This document shows, in pieces, positions 34,437 through 43,468 of a stretch of DNA of 64,000 bases. The position numbers and the translations under genes were made by a program. Source of the stretch: an uncultured Rhizobium sp. (GTDB lineage Bacteria > Pseudomonadota > Alphaproteobacteria > Rhizobiales > Rhizobiaceae); the NCBI GenBank assembly GCA_945952045.1, contig CAMFHE010000018.1, forward strand, positions 1 to 64,000. The letters are read 5' to 3'. The notes below the pieces were generated by a model. It was given only the letters and a program-made list of their open reading frames with translations. It ran no database searches and had not been told where the DNA came from. Positions within the stretch are counted from its first letter, which is position 1; each line of letters begins with the position of its first letter.

Positions 34437-36728
34437 TCAATTGCCCATCAGCACATCGAGCAGCGTCTGCCGGCGGGGCGGCGGCGGGCTGCCGCCGCCG
34501 ACATCGGCGGGTGGGATCAGATCGGGGTCGATCCCTGATCTTCCATTGTCGCGATCGGGCAGCTGCGCGGGAATGCCGGCCGGCACCTCCATGCCGTCGC
34601 CGGCGGCCGAAACCATGGGCTCCGCACCGACCGGAACCGGCGGATAGGGGTTGGGATCGGCATTGCTGATGATGTCGCCGATATTGGCGGGCGCTTCCGC
34701 CGCGGGCTCGATCGTGCTTGCCGGAATGTCGTCGACCGGCTGGCCACCACCAAACAGCGGCGCCGGCGTCACGCCCTTGTGCGCGGCCGCCATGAAATCG
34801 TGCCAGGCGACCGCCGGCAGCCCGCCGCCGGTCACCTTTTTCATCGACTTGCCGTCGTCATTGCCGAACCAGACGCCGGTCGTCAGATTGCTGGTATAGC
34901 CGACGAACAGCGCATCGCGGAAGGATTGCGTCGTTCCGGTCTTGCCGGCCACCTGCCAGCCGTCGAGCTTCGCCTTCTTGCCGGTGCCTTCGGTGATGAC
35001 GCGCATCAGCATGGCGTTCATGTTGGCGACGACGTTTTCGGAGAGCACGCGCGGCGGGTTGTCATAGGTGTTTTCGTAAAGCACCTTGCCCGAGGCCGTG
35101 GTCACGCGACGGATGACATGGGCGGTCGCCTTGTAGCCGCCGTTCATGAACGGGGCGTAAGCCGCCGTCAGCTCGGTCAGCGACACTTCCGAAGTGCCGA
35201 GCGCGATCGAGGCGTTGGCCTGTAGTTCCGATTCGATGCCCATGCGATGCGCAAGCTTGGCCACCTGATCCGGCCCGACTTCCATGACGAGCTGGGCGGC
35301 GATGGTGTTCAGCGAATTGGCGAGTGCCGAGGCAAGCGTCACGTCGCCACGGAATTTCTGGTCGTAATTTTCAGGCGTCCATTTGCCGATCTTGACCGGC
35401 GCGTCGCGGCGGATCGAGCCCGGGCGGATGCCCATTTCGAGTGCGGCCGAATAGACGAAGGGCTTGAAAGCCGAGCCCGGCTGACGCTTGGCCTTGACGG
35501 CGCGGTTGAACTGGCTGGTCGCATAATCGCGCCCGCCGACGAGTGCGCGGATGGCGCCGGTGCCGTCGATGGCGACGAGCGCGCCTTGCGAGACGTTGAG
35601 CTTGCGGCCGTCCTTGTCCAGCGTCTGTGCAATGGCGCTTTCGGCTTTCTTCTCAAGGCCCATGTCGATGGTCGTGTCGACGATCAGGTCTTCCTTGACG
35701 TCGCCGATCAGGCCGGGAAGCTGGTCCATGACCATGTCGGCGACATAATGCTCGGCGCCGGACCAGAAGCTTTTCGCCTGTGTCGGCTTCTGCGACATGG
35801 CGGTCGCGACTTCCTTGTCGGTGACGAAACCCTCTTCGCGCATGGCGGCAAGCACGAGCTGCGCGCGGGCTTCCGCCGCCTGCGGATCGCGCGCCGGCGA
35901 CAGGCGCGACGGGGCCTTGAGGAGGCCGGCGAGGATCGCCGCCTCGCGCAGCGTCACGTCGCGCGCCGATTTGTTGAAATAGCGCCGCGAGGCCGCCTCG
36001 ACGCCATAGGCGTTCGAGCCGAAGAAGACGCGGTTGAGATACATCGCCAGGATCTGGTCCTTGGTATAATGCTGCTCCAGCCAGAAGGAGAGCAACACTT
36101 CCTGCACCTTGCGCTCCAGCGTGCGTTCCTGCGACAGGAACATGTTCTTGGCGAGCTGCTGGGTCAGCGTCGAACCGCCCTGCACCATGCGGCCGGTCGT
36201 CAGGTTGGTGACGATGGCGCGGCCGAGACCGAGTGGATCGATGCCGAAATGCGAATAGAAGCGCCGGTCCTCGATGGCGATGACCGCCTGGGGGATATAG
36301 GGCGACATGTTCTGCAACGACAAAGCCTCGCCGCCGGTATCGCCGCGATTGGCGAGGATCGAGCCGTCGACGGCGGTGATCTTGACGTTCGGCGGCCGGT
36401 CGGGGATCGCCCAGGTGCTGGCGCTCGGCATGCGCGCGCCATAATAGACGACAAGGCCGGCAACGCCGATCCCGACCCATATGCCCAGAACCAGGCACCA
36501 GTAGACGAGGCGGCGCAACAGCCCGATGAAGCCGCCGCCTTCGCGGCGCTTGCGTGTCTTGCGGGGTGCGGATTTGGCCGGTTTCGGCTTTTCGCGTCCA
36601 CCGCCGGAGCCACGCCCGCCGCCGGTCACCCGGTCGCCGGCGCGAAGTTCGTCGTCGCGCTCGCTCGCACCCCGACCTGTGTCGAAAGTGGGTTCGATGC
36701 GCTGACGCGATTTGCCTTTTCCTGCCAT
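34437..36728 (-). CDS. Class A penicillin-binding protein (PBP1a-like)
   Basis: A 763-residue bifunctional peptidoglycan synthase. A basic, glycine-rich cytoplasmic tail (residues 1-66) leads to one membrane helix (about 73-96). The GT51 glycosyltransferase domain follows (catalytic E153 in IEDRRFYSHFG, QGGSTLTQQLAKN at about 183-195, FNKSARDVTLREAAILAGLLKAPS). The transpeptidase domain has SAFK (active serine S419), SLN (472-474) and KTGTT (596-600). The C-terminal 120 residues are proline- and glycine-rich and probably disordered. Both catalytic centres look intact. The start at 36728 drops 14 residues of the open frame. Monocistronic between dnaK and ybaK. Confidence 0.92.
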   Translation of the reverse strand: MAGKGKSRQRIEPTFDTGRGASERDDELRAGDRVTGGGRGSGGGREKPKPAKSAPRKTRKRREGGGFIGLLRRLVYWCLVLGIWVGIGVAGLVVYYGARMPSASTWAIPDRPPNVKITAVDGSILANRGDTGGEALSLQNMSPYIPQAVIAIEDRRFYSHFGIDPLGLGRAIVTNLTTGRMVQGGSTLTQQLAKNMFLSQERTLERKVQEVLLSFWLEQHYTKDQILAMYLNRVFFGSNAYGVEAASRRYFNKSARDVTLREAAILAGLLKAPSRLSPARDPQAAEARAQLVLAAMREEGFVTDKEVATAMSQKPTQAKSFWSGAEHYVADMVMDQLPGLIGDVKEDLIVDTTIDMGLEKKAESAIAQTLDKDGRKLNVSQGALVAIDGTGAIRALVGGRDYATSQFNRAVKAKRQPGSAFKPFVYSAALEMGIRPGSIRRDAPVKIGKWTPENYDQKFRGDVTLASALANSLNTIAAQLVMEVGPDQVAKLAHRMGIESELQANASIALGTSEVSLTELTAAYAPFMNGGYKATAHVIRRVTTASGKVLYENTYDNPPRVLSENVVANMNAMLMRVITEGTGKKAKLDGWQVAGKTGTTQSFRDALFVGYTSNLTTGVWFGNDDGKSMKKVTGGGLPAVAWHDFMAAAHKGVTPAPLFGGGQPVDDIPASTIEPAAEAPANIGDIISNADPNPYPPVPVGAEPMVSAAGDGMEVPAGIPAQLPDRDNGRSGIDPDLIPPADVGGGSPPPPRRQTLLDVLMGN

Positions 36729-36867
36729 ACCTGACCGACGCTGCCCCGTTGGTTGCTGAAATCGCCTCAAGCCTGTGACCGTACAGGCGAGACCCGGCAG
36801 TCCGGTTGAACTTTAAATGCGGCGATTTAACGCCTTCTTAAGATCGTTTGCGGAGGGGGCTGGCGTG

Positions 36868-37329
36868 TCACCCTTGGGCGACATCGACCCATTCGGCAGC
36901 CGTCAGTTCGGCCATACGGTGTGGGGGAATGCGCACGGCGGCGTTGATCGCGCCGGCGGCAGGAACGACGGTGTCGAATTTTTCCAGCGACCGGTCGCAG
37001 TAGACGGGCAGGGCGGACGGCAGGCCGAAGGGGCAGACGCCGCCGACCGGATGACTGGTCGCTTCCAGAACTTCCTCGGCATTGAGCATGCGCGGCTTGC
37101 CGCCGAGCGTCTCGCGGCATTTGCGATTGTCGAGCCGCGCCGTGCCGGCCATCACCACCAGCGCGGTACGCTCGCCGACGCGGATGCAGATCGTCTTGGC
37201 GATCTGGTCGGGATCGACGCCATGCGCTTCGGCGGCGAGCGCCACCGTTGCCGAACTGGCTTCGGTCTCGATGACGTCGATATCGGGAGCGTTTTCCCGA
37301 AAAAAGGCGCGGACGGATTCGATGCTCAT
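36868..37329 (-). CDS. YbaK/EbsC-type aminoacyl-tRNA deacylase
   Basis: A 153-residue protein of the YbaK / ProX editing superfamily, which hydrolyses misacylated tRNA (Cys-tRNA(Pro) in the YbaK group). The core carries the conserved lysine region PDQIAKTICIRVGERTALVVMAG, the GGKPRMLNAEEVLEATSHPVGGVCPFGL segment with its GxxPFG-type loop, and DRSLEKFDTVVPAAGAINAAVRI. It acts in the cytoplasm, free of a synthetase domain. The exact tRNA specificity is not decided by sequence. Confidence 0.86.
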   Translation of the reverse strand: MSIESVRAFFRENAPDIDVIETEASSATVALAAEAHGVDPDQIAKTICIRVGERTALVVMAGTARLDNRKCRETLGGKPRMLNAEEVLEATSHPVGGVCPFGLPSALPVYCDRSLEKFDTVVPAAGAINAAVRIPPHRMAELTAAEWVDVAQG

Positions 37330-37449
37330 CCCGCTTGAATATGCGAGCTTGGCCGCCGCTTCAATCCCTGGATGTTAGCTATGCATAAAGTGCATTGCTG
37401 CGCTGCAATAAAAGCCTGTTTTTTAGTCGAAAATCGTGTATAGTCGTTT

Positions 37450-37573
37450 TCATCGAAGCGGCGCACTCCTCCTCCCAGTGCCGCCCGATTGGACTGACGA
37501 TCATCCTCCTCCCGATTGTCAGTCAGTATTAGTGCCCGGCGCATCCTCCTCCCGCGCCGGGCACTTTCATTTT
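37450..37573 (+). ncRNA. Small RNA with three CCUCCUCCC hairpin loops (alphaproteobacterial 'cuckoo'/alpha-r14-like)
   Basis: Three consecutive hairpins each expose CCTCCTCCC, the anti-Shine-Dalgarno sequence, in the loop. Hairpin 1: 37458-37467 with 37477-37484, loop 37468-37476. Hairpin 2: GACTGACGATC 37492-37502 with GATTGTCAGTC 37514-37524. Hairpin 3: GTGCCCGGCGC 37532-37542 with its exact complement 37554-37564, followed by TTTCATTTT, making it the terminator. TATAGT at 37439-37444 is a likely -10, giving a transcript of about 120 bases. The compensating bases in the stems and the constant loop show an RNA rather than a protein gene. Known relatives are the alpha-r14/suhB-type and CcsR ('CCUCCUCCC motif stress-induced') RNAs, thought to bind ribosome sites or sequester regulators. 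The 5' end is approximate. Confidence 0.85.
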
Positions 37574-37755
37574 CAGCCTCCCCCTACATTCTTCTGCAAA
37601 TGCTTGGCCGGATTGTCGTTTTCGTCCGGATTGGGCAATGGCGTCTCGTCTGGCAGACGGTCGGGTTCCGGCTCCGTGACCGGCGGTGGCGGGGTGAGCG
37701 GCGGCGGGATGGGCGGCATGGTCGGTTCGGGAACCGGTTCGACGGGATAGCTCAT
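37573..37755 (-). CDS. Small proline-rich protein
   Basis: A 60-residue protein starting MSYPVEPVPEPTMPPIPPPL and containing about one-third proline, with a polar tail (PDENDNPAKHLQKNVGGG). The start at 37755 is fixed by AGGAG 8 bases upstream; the longer frame to 37827 has no comparable site. There is no signal peptide or domain; probably disordered. The stop codon touches the 3' end of the small RNA gene on the other strand, so the two converge tail to tail. Function unknown. Confidence 0.68.
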   Translation of the reverse strand: MSYPVEPVPEPTMPPIPPPLTPPPPVTEPEPDRLPDETPLPNPDENDNPAKHLQKNVGGG

Positions 37756-37950
37756 GGCATTCTCCTGATTTCTAGCGACCTCGCGCGAAAACGCGCGGAC
37801 CGTCCTTGCGGCGACGACATGCGTCAAGACATCAAGTCAACGACAGCGAACGGCCATTGTTCCAACCGGGATGGAACCGCGCGCGCCTGTCGCGGGTTTG
37901 GAAGGCGGCGGATATCGGCATCGAGCGCCGCCCCGCATCGGAGACCCATC

Positions 37951-38193
37951 ATGCAGATCACCTACCATATCGCGGAACATGACGGCGGCTGGGCCTATCG
38001 GCTGGGCGATGTGTGGTCCGAGCCCTTTGCCTCCCATGACGAAGCCCTGGCTGCGGCCCGCCGCGCCGCCGAGCGCCAGCAGGTCGGCGGCGATAATGCC
38101 GAAATCGATTACCAGTCTGGCGATGGCCGCTGGCGTCACGAACATGTCGATGGCGGCGACCGTCCGGAGGTCGAGGTCGACCCCAAGGACTGA
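37951..38193 (+). CDS. DUF2188-type small protein
   Basis: An 80-residue protein: [44 protein letters not shown] followed by a short acidic tail. The pattern, [24 protein letters not shown] with regularly spaced alanines, is that of the DUF2188 group of small proteins with unknown role. GGAG precedes the ATG at 8 bases. Stands alone between the small RNA region and cysK. Confidence 0.75.
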   Translation: MQITYHIAEHDGGWAYRLGDVWSEPFASHDEALAAARRAAERQQVGGDNAEIDYQSGDGRWRHEHVDGGDRPEVEVDPKD

Positions 38194-38266
38194 TATTTCC
38201 ATCTCCCCGGATCGTGATCTCTCTTTGTATGACGAACGGTGCCGCCTACTGGAACAGGGGCGCGAT

Positions 38267-38318
38267 TGCGCTGAAGCGCGCCGCAATCCTCTGGATTGGT
38301 GTCTTGCGCTTCAGCGCG
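38267..38318. repeat. Pair of inverted GCGCTGAAGCGC / GCGCTTCAGCGC sequences
   Basis: TGCGCTGAAGCGCG (38267-38280) and its near-exact inverse TTGCGCTTCAGCGCG (38304-38318) lie 23 bases apart upstream of cysK. Each arm is also nearly self-complementary. They directly precede another palindromic repeat (38329-38373), so this stretch looks like a composite intergenic element. Confidence 0.6.
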
Positions 38319-38328
38319 TTGATTTTTC

Positions 38329-38373
38329 GCATGGTCTTATCGCAAAACCGCTGCACACTTTTGCGCGACATGC
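38329..38373. repeat. Rhizobial intergenic palindromic repeat, copy upstream of cysK
   Basis: The element begins GCATGGTC, has inner arms CGCAAAA and TTTTGCG around CCGCTGCACAC, and ends GACATGC. It resembles the dispersed palindromes seen between many rhizobial genes (GCATG...AAAACCG...CACTTTT...CATGC). The cysK promoter must lie inside or just after it. Related copies in this window are at 49066-49107 and 50561-50606. Confidence 0.6.
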
Positions 38374-38414
38374 TCTATTGTCCATGCCGACATATCGCAC
38401 CAAGGGAGAGAACC

Positions 38415-39383
38415 ATGTCCGAACCCCGCAAGCCCGGCCGCGGCCGCGTCTATTCCTCGATCGTCGAGACCATCGGCGATACGCCGATCGTCCGGCTCGA
38501 CAAATTTGCGCGCGAGAAGGGCATCAAGGCCACCCTGCTGGCCAAGCTCGAATTCTTCAACCCGATCGCTTCGGTGAAGGATCGCATCGGCGTGGCGATG
38601 ATCGAATCGCTGGAAGAGCAGGGCCGAATCACGCCCGGCAAAACCGTGCTGGTCGAGCCGACCTCCGGCAATACCGGCATTGCGCTTGCCTTCGCCGCCG
38701 CCGCCAAGGGCTATCGCCTGATCCTCACCATGCCGGAGACCATGTCGGTCGAGCGTCGCAAGATGCTGGCGCTGCTCGGCGCCGAACTGGTGCTGACCGA
38801 AGGCCCCAAGGGCATGAAGGGCGCCATTGCCAAGGCCGAGGAACTGGCCGCCTCGATGCCGGATGCGATTATCCCGCAACAATTCGAAAACCCCGCCAAC
38901 CCGGAAATCCATCGCCGCACCACCGCCGAAGAAATCTGGAACGATACCAATGGCGAGGTCGATATTTTCGTATCGGGCATCGGCACTGGCGGAACGATCA
39001 CCGGCGCCGGTCAGGTGCTGAAATCGAAGAAGCCGTCGATCAAGGTCGTCGCCGTCGAGCCGGCCGACAGCCCGGTGCTTTCGGGCGGAAATCCCGGTCC
39101 GCACAAGATCCAGGGCATCGGCGCGGGTTTCGCCCCGAAAATCCTCGACACCAATGTCTATGACGAAATCGTCACCGTCAGCAATGACGACGCCTTCGCC
39201 AATGCCCGTCTCGTCGCCCGCCTCGAAGGCGTGCCGGTCGGCATTTCCTCCGGTGCAGCACTTGCGGCGGCCACCGTCATCGGCCAGCGTGAGGAAAACG
39301 CCGGCAAGACCATCGTCGTCATCATTCCCTCCTTCGCCGAGCGCTATCTTTCGACCGCCCTGTTCGAAGGACTGGGCGGCTAA
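38415..39383 (+). CDS. cysK: Cysteine synthase A (O-acetylserine sulfhydrylase)
   Basis: A 322-residue PLP enzyme that makes cysteine from O-acetylserine and sulfide. The PLP lysine is in [11 protein letters not shown] (about residue 55), substrate loop [20 protein letters not shown] phosphate loop [12 protein letters not shown], and the C-terminal SSGAALAAA with the serine that contacts the PLP nitrogen. The start at 38415 follows AAGGGAGAG; the frame open from 38214 runs through repeats and is not coding. The closing residues lack the CysM-type signature, supporting CysK. Confidence 0.93.
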   Translation: MSEPRKPGRGRVYSSIVETIGDTPIVRLDKFAREKGIKATLLAKLEFFNPIASVKDRIGVAMIESLEEQGRITPGKTVLVEPTSGNTGIALAFAAAAKGYRLILTMPETMSVERRKMLALLGAELVLTEGPKGMKGAIAKAEELAASMPDAIIPQQFENPANPEIHRRTTAEEIWNDTNGEVDIFVSGIGTGGTITGAGQVLKSKKPSIKVVAVEPADSPVLSGGNPGPHKIQGIGAGFAPKILDTNVYDEIVTVSNDDAFANARLVARLEGVPVGISSGAALAAATVIGQREENAGKTIVVIIPSFAERYLSTALFEGLGG

Positions 39384-39707
39384 GGCTTCTCCGGACGCTG
39401 GGATTCCCGCGATATGAGGGCGTCCTGCGAGCAGACGAAATCGCCTGCTCGCACAGCGTTCTCGACACCGGAGAGCCGAGGGCATGGCATATGGGGCAAG
39501 ACGCAGCGCCAAGGCCCGTTCCCCCTTCACAAGAGAAGATCGCCGCAGCGGGATGAGACATGCCGAAGGCAAAAGACCTGACGGTTTCCATGTGCGTCGC
39601 CTCTCTCTCATCGGCCCTCCGGGTTACCGTTTCCCCAAAAGGGTTTTTGGGCCCTGACGTGCCGTATATGCGATAGCCCTGTCGGCGACCTAGCCAGGAA
39701 CAAAAGC
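39384..39707. other. Intergenic region after cysK
   Basis: No supported gene in 324 bases. A hairpin with TGCGAGCAG (39426-39434) pairing CTGCTCGCA (39445-39453) is 43 bases after the cysK stop and may end or stabilise its mRNA, although no T tract follows. The rest is ordinary GC-rich sequence with short, unsupported open frames. The following gene's start has only a weak ribosome site. Confidence 0.5.
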
Positions 39708-40124
39708 ATGCTTCATCACCTTTCGCTCGGCGTTGCCGATCTTGCGCTTTCCGCTGTCTTTTACGACGCGGCGCTGGCGCCGCTTGGCTATGTCAGGGTC
39801 TGGGCTGACATCCGCCCCGGCGAACCGGATCAGGCTGTCGGCTACGGTGTGCGGGGCGGCGGCGACAAGCTTGCCCTCAAGGAGCAGGGCGCAGCCGCTC
39901 GTCCGCCAGGCCCGGGTTTCCATCTCGCTTTCACCGCGCCGGATAGCGCGGCCGTCGATGCCTTCCACCGCGCAGCGCTTGCCGCCGGCGGCACGGATAA
40001 CGGCGCACCCGGTCTTCGTCCGCATTATGGAGTTGGCTATTATGCCGCCTTCGTCATCGATCCCGACGGTCACCGGCTGGAAGCGGTTTTCAAGGTGCCA
40101 GCCGATGTCGCTTCCGGCGCATAA
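39708..40124 (+). CDS. VOC-family (glyoxalase/bleomycin-resistance) protein
   Basis: A 138-residue single-chain vicinal-oxygen-chelate protein. The paired beta-alpha-beta-beta-beta modules are recognisable: MLHHLSLGVADLALSAVFYDAALAPLGY opens the first (metal-ligand histidine H4 or H3), GFHLAFTAPDSAAVDAFHRAALAAGG opens the second, and YAAFVIDPDGHRLEAVF supplies the final glutamate ligand. Substrate unknown. The ribosome site is weak. Confidence 0.84.
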   Translation: MLHHLSLGVADLALSAVFYDAALAPLGYVRVWADIRPGEPDQAVGYGVRGGGDKLALKEQGAAARPPGPGFHLAFTAPDSAAVDAFHRAALAAGGTDNGAPGLRPHYGVGYYAAFVIDPDGHRLEAVFKVPADVASGA

Positions 40125-40127
40125 AAT

Positions 40128-41660
40128 TCAGGCCGCCGCCGTCAGCCGCTCGCCGGCGATGCGGTAGGAGATCGCTTCCGCCAGGTGGATGCGGCCGACG
40201 GTCTCTTGTCCGTCGAGATCGGCCAGCGTGCGCGCCACTTTCAGGATGCGATGGTAGCTGCGCGCCGAAAACTTCATCTTTTCCGCGGCATCGCGCAGCA
40301 GCTTCAGGCCCGGCTCGTCCGGCTCGGCCAGCACTTCGATCAGCGACGTCGAGCATCGGGCATTGGTGGTCATCGCCGGCAGGCCGGCCGCGACATACCG
40401 CCTGCGCTGTATTTCGCGCGCGCGGTCCACGCGGGAGGCAACGGTGGCGCTCGACTCACTTGCGCGCGGGCGAATGAGATCGGCGGCCGAAACGGCTGGT
40501 ACGTCGATGCGGATATCGATGCGATCCATGAGCGGCCCGGAAATGCGCGCCTGATAGTCGCTCATGCAGCGCGGTCCCTTGGCGCAGGTGTGACCCGGCT
40601 CGCCGGCCATGCCGCAGCGGCAGGGGTTCATCGCCGCCACCAATTGGATGCTGGCGGGATAGGACACACGGGTGTTTGCCCGGGCGATGACGCATTCGCC
40701 GCTTTCCAGAGGCTGGCGCAGCGCATCCAGCACCTGCGGCGAGAATTCGGGGAATTCATCGAGAAACAGGATGCCGTGATGGGCAAGCGAGGCCTCGCCC
40801 GGCCGTCCGCGAAAGCCGCCGCCGACCAGCGCTGCCATGGTTGCCGAATGATGTGGCGCGCGATAGGGCCGTCGGTCGGAAAGCTTGCCGCCGGCCAGTT
40901 GCCCCGCGACGGAATGGATCATCGATACTTCCAGAAGTTCGGCGGCCGAGAGCGGTGGCAGGATCGAGGGCAGGCGCGCCGCCAGCATCGACTTGCCGGA
41001 ACCCGGCGGCCCGACCATTAAAAGGTTGTGCCCGCCGGCCGCCGCCACCTCCAGCGCCCGCTTGGCGCTTTCCTGCCCCTTGATCTCGGCCAGATCGGGA
41101 AGGTTGGCGGGATTGGCGCGGATCGCCGGCACGGGACGCGACAGCTTCTGCGTGCCGCGAAAATGGTTGGCGAGCGCGATCAGGCTGCGCGGTGCGAGAA
41201 TATCGATGCCCTCGCCTGCCCAGGCGGCCTCGGGACCGCTGTCTGCGGGGCAGATCAGGCCCTTGTCGAGCGCATGTGCCGCAATCGCCGCCGGCAGGGC
41301 GCCGGCGACCGGGGCCAGCGTGCCGTCGAGATTAAGTTCGCCGATGACGACGTAAGCGCCGAGCGCATCTGGCGGCACCGCGCCCAGCGCCGCCATCAGG
41401 CCAAGCGCAATCGGCAGGTCGAAATGAGAGCCTTCCTTGGGCAGGTCGGCCGGCGCCAGATTGATGGTGACGCGCTTCGGCGGCAGGGCAAGGCCGCAGG
41501 CATGCAGCGCGGCCTGCACCCGCTCGCGGCTTTCTGCCACCGCCTTGTCCGGCAGGCCGACGATCTGCATGCCGACCTTGCCGGGCGCGATCATGACCTG
41601 TACCTCGACAGGAACGCCTTCAATGCCTTGAAAGGCCAGCGTGCTGACGCGCGCGATCAT
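40128..41660 (-). CDS. comM: ComM/YifB family AAA+ ATPase (Mg-chelatase-like)
   Basis: A 510-residue protein. The N-terminal Lon-protease-like domain (ARVSTLAFQGIEGVPVEVQVMIAPG) has no obvious protease dyad. The AAA+ core has Walker A GPPGSGKSMLA and Walker B GILFLDEFPEF, and the C-terminal Mg-chelatase domain holds a cysteine cluster (NPCRCGMAGEPGHTC). In Vibrio, ComM is a hexameric helicase that drives branch migration when foreign DNA integrates. The start at 41660 uses AGAGGG 8 bases upstream. A LexA-type box lies 81 bases upstream, so induction by DNA damage is likely. Confidence 0.92.
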   Translation of the reverse strand: MIARVSTLAFQGIEGVPVEVQVMIAPGKVGMQIVGLPDKAVAESRERVQAALHACGLALPPKRVTINLAPADLPKEGSHFDLPIALGLMAALGAVPPDALGAYVVIGELNLDGTLAPVAGALPAAIAAHALDKGLICPADSGPEAAWAGEGIDILAPRSLIALANHFRGTQKLSRPVPAIRANPANLPDLAEIKGQESAKRALEVAAAGGHNLLMVGPPGSGKSMLAARLPSILPPLSAAELLEVSMIHSVAGQLAGGKLSDRRPYRAPHHSATMAALVGGGFRGRPGEASLAHHGILFLDEFPEFSPQVLDALRQPLESGECVIARANTRVSYPASIQLVAAMNPCRCGMAGEPGHTCAKGPRCMSDYQARISGPLMDRIDIRIDVPAVSAADLIRPRASESSATVASRVDRAREIQRRRYVAAGLPAMTTNARCSTSLIEVLAEPDEPGLKLLRDAAEKMKFSARSYHRILKVARTLADLDGQETVGRIHLAEAISYRIAGERLTAAA

Positions 41661-41740
41661 ATTTCCAGCCCTCTTGCCGATCCGATACACCCTCAGCGGG
41701 TTATGGATTGCAATCTGGCATGGAATATGGAATAAAACAA

Positions 41741-41755
41741 GAACACAAAACGAAC
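41741..41755 (-). promoter_or_regulatory. LexA/SOS box in the comM promoter
   Basis: GAAC-ACAAAAC-GAAC on the plus strand reads GTTC-N7-GTTC on the minus strand, the alphaproteobacterial LexA operator. It lies 81-95 bases before the comM ATG. On the minus strand a possible promoter TTGTTC-N17-TATTCC overlaps the box at the -35, so LexA binding would block it. The gshB gene on the same strand ends 68 bases upstream of it. Confidence 0.78.
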
Positions 41756-41822
41756 AATCTCCCGCATCCGGTGTGGTCTGGTTGCGGGAGGTTGTACAGG
41801 TGGAACAAACGAGGGGGAGCGC

Positions 41823-42770
41823 TCAGGTTTTTTTGGTTTCGATCGCGTCCCAGAGCAGGGCTGCGATATCGGCGCCGCCGAACTTCTTCACCTCGCGGAT
41901 GCCGGTCGGCGAGGTCACATTGATCTCGGTCATATAGTCCCCGATCACATCGATGCCGACGAGCAGGAAGCCGCGTTCGCGCAGGGAGGGGCCGATGCGT
42001 TCGCAGATTTCGCGTTCACGCGCCGTCAGTTCGGTCGCCTCGGCGCGGCCGCCGACATGCATGTTGGAACGGCTGTCATGCTCGGCCGGCACGCGATTGA
42101 TCGCGCCGACCGGCTTACCGTCAACCAAGATGATGCGCTTGTCGCCCTTGCGCACGTCCGGCAGGTACTGCTGGGCGATGAAGGGTTCGCGGAACATCTG
42201 GCCGAACATTTCGAGCAGGGAGGAGAAGTTGCGGTCGTCGCGCGAGGAATGGAAGACGCCGGCGCCGCCATTGCCGTAGAGCGGCTTGAGGATGATGTCG
42301 CCCATTTCGGCGCGGAAGCGGGCGATTTCGGCCGGATCGCGGGTGATGAGCGTCTGAGGCATCAGGTCGGCGAATTCGGTGACGAAGATCTTTTCCGGCG
42401 AATTGCGCACCCAGGCCGGATCGTTGACGACCAGCGTCTTGGGATGGATGCGCTCAAGCAGATGTGTCGAGGTGATATAGGCCATGTCGAAGGGCGGATC
42501 CTGGCGCAGCAGGACGACGTCCATGGTCGAGAGGTCGATACGCTCGGGAGCACTGAGCGTAAAATGGTCGCCCTTGACGTCGCGCAGCACCATTTCCTCG
42601 ACAGTGGCAATGATCTTGCCGTCACGCATGGTCAGCTTGTCGGGCGTGTAATGGAACAGCTTGTAACCACGCGCCTGCGCTTCCAGGCTCATGGCGAAGG
42701 TCGAATCCCCGGCGATGTTGATGCCGGAAACATGGTCCATCTGGACCGCTACGTTCTTGATCTTTGCCAT
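41823..42770 (-). CDS. gshB: Glutathione synthetase
   Basis: A 315-residue ATP-grasp ligase that joins gamma-glutamylcysteine and glycine. Typical features: [30 protein letters not shown] in the N-terminal domain, [26 protein letters not shown] (ATP-grasp lysine and glycine loop), and [23 protein letters not shown] (metal-binding residues). Length and layout match proteobacterial GshB. It lies in the order rsmI-yraN-cupin-gshB common in rhizobia. Confidence 0.95.
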   Translation of the reverse strand: MAKIKNVAVQMDHVSGINIAGDSTFAMSLEAQARGYKLFHYTPDKLTMRDGKIIATVEEMVLRDVKGDHFTLSAPERIDLSTMDVVLLRQDPPFDMAYITSTHLLERIHPKTLVVNDPAWVRNSPEKIFVTEFADLMPQTLITRDPAEIARFRAEMGDIILKPLYGNGGAGVFHSSRDDRNFSSLLEMFGQMFREPFIAQQYLPDVRKGDKRIILVDGKPVGAINRVPAEHDSRSNMHVGGRAEATELTAREREICERIGPSLRERGFLLVGIDVIGDYMTEINVTSPTGIREVKKFGGADIAALLWDAIETKKT

Positions 42771-42851
42771 AGGCTCGAAGGCTCCCCGCTGATATCGCGC
42801 GCTTCCATTTAGGATGCGCCGGCACCGATGGCAACGGGGGAGCGCCGGAAG

Positions 42852-43358
42852 TTAGGCCGCGAGGCCGACCTGTCCGCCCGAGGTCAGGAAACGCTTGATG
42901 CGGATGGCGGCTGCCAACGGCTTGGGGAAGGGGCGGCGCAGGAAGGCGATCTTGCGCACATACCCCTCCACCTGCCAGGTCGCCCAGGTATCGCCGGCGA
43001 AATAGGCGATATCGCCGGTTTTCAAAGTTCGCGTCGAGCCGTCCTCGGCCGTGACATGCACGGTGCCCTCGAGGATCAGCACGGTTTCGTCCCAGGGGAA
43101 GTACCAGCGAAAGCTGCCATCGGTGCAATCCCAGACGGCGGTCAGCGCCGCGTCGTCGGGGCTGCGGGAGTGTTCGGCGGCGCGGGCCTGCGGATCGCCT
43201 GATAGCACCCAGGCCGGATCGATCGGCGCGGGCTTCATCTCCATGTCTTCCATTGGGGCGGCGACCAGTGGCGGCATGGAATTGCCCGATAAAAGGTTTG
43301 GCGGCACGACCCGCGTCGCCATCAGCACAGCATTCGCCAACATCATTTTCCAGACCAT
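42852..43358 (-). CDS. Cupin-domain protein
   Basis: A 168-residue protein with one cupin barrel of the cupin_3 / ureidoglycine-aminohydrolase type (WYFPWDETVLILEGTVHVTAEDGSTRTLKTGDIAYFAGDTWATWQVEGYVRKIAF). Only some of the histidines that normally hold the metal are present, so metal binding and enzyme activity are uncertain. The first 35 residues (MVWKMMLANAVLMATRVVPPNLLS) are weakly hydrophobic but not a good signal peptide. The start at 43358 has GGGGG upstream; a start at 43277 is an alternative. Confidence 0.75.
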   Translation of the reverse strand: MVWKMMLANAVLMATRVVPPNLLSGNSMPPLVAAPMEDMEMKPAPIDPAWVLSGDPQARAAEHSRSPDDAALTAVWDCTDGSFRWYFPWDETVLILEGTVHVTAEDGSTRTLKTGDIAYFAGDTWATWQVEGYVRKIAFLRRPFPKPLAAAIRIKRFLTSGGQVGLAA

Positions 43359-43468
43359 GCGTTCCCCCGCAATCCTTCATTATCCCAAAAAGGGACGGCC
43401 ACCGGGAAGCAAGATACGCCATGAGCCGTAACGGTTCAGTTCAGGAATCGCGGCGTATTTTAATCATC

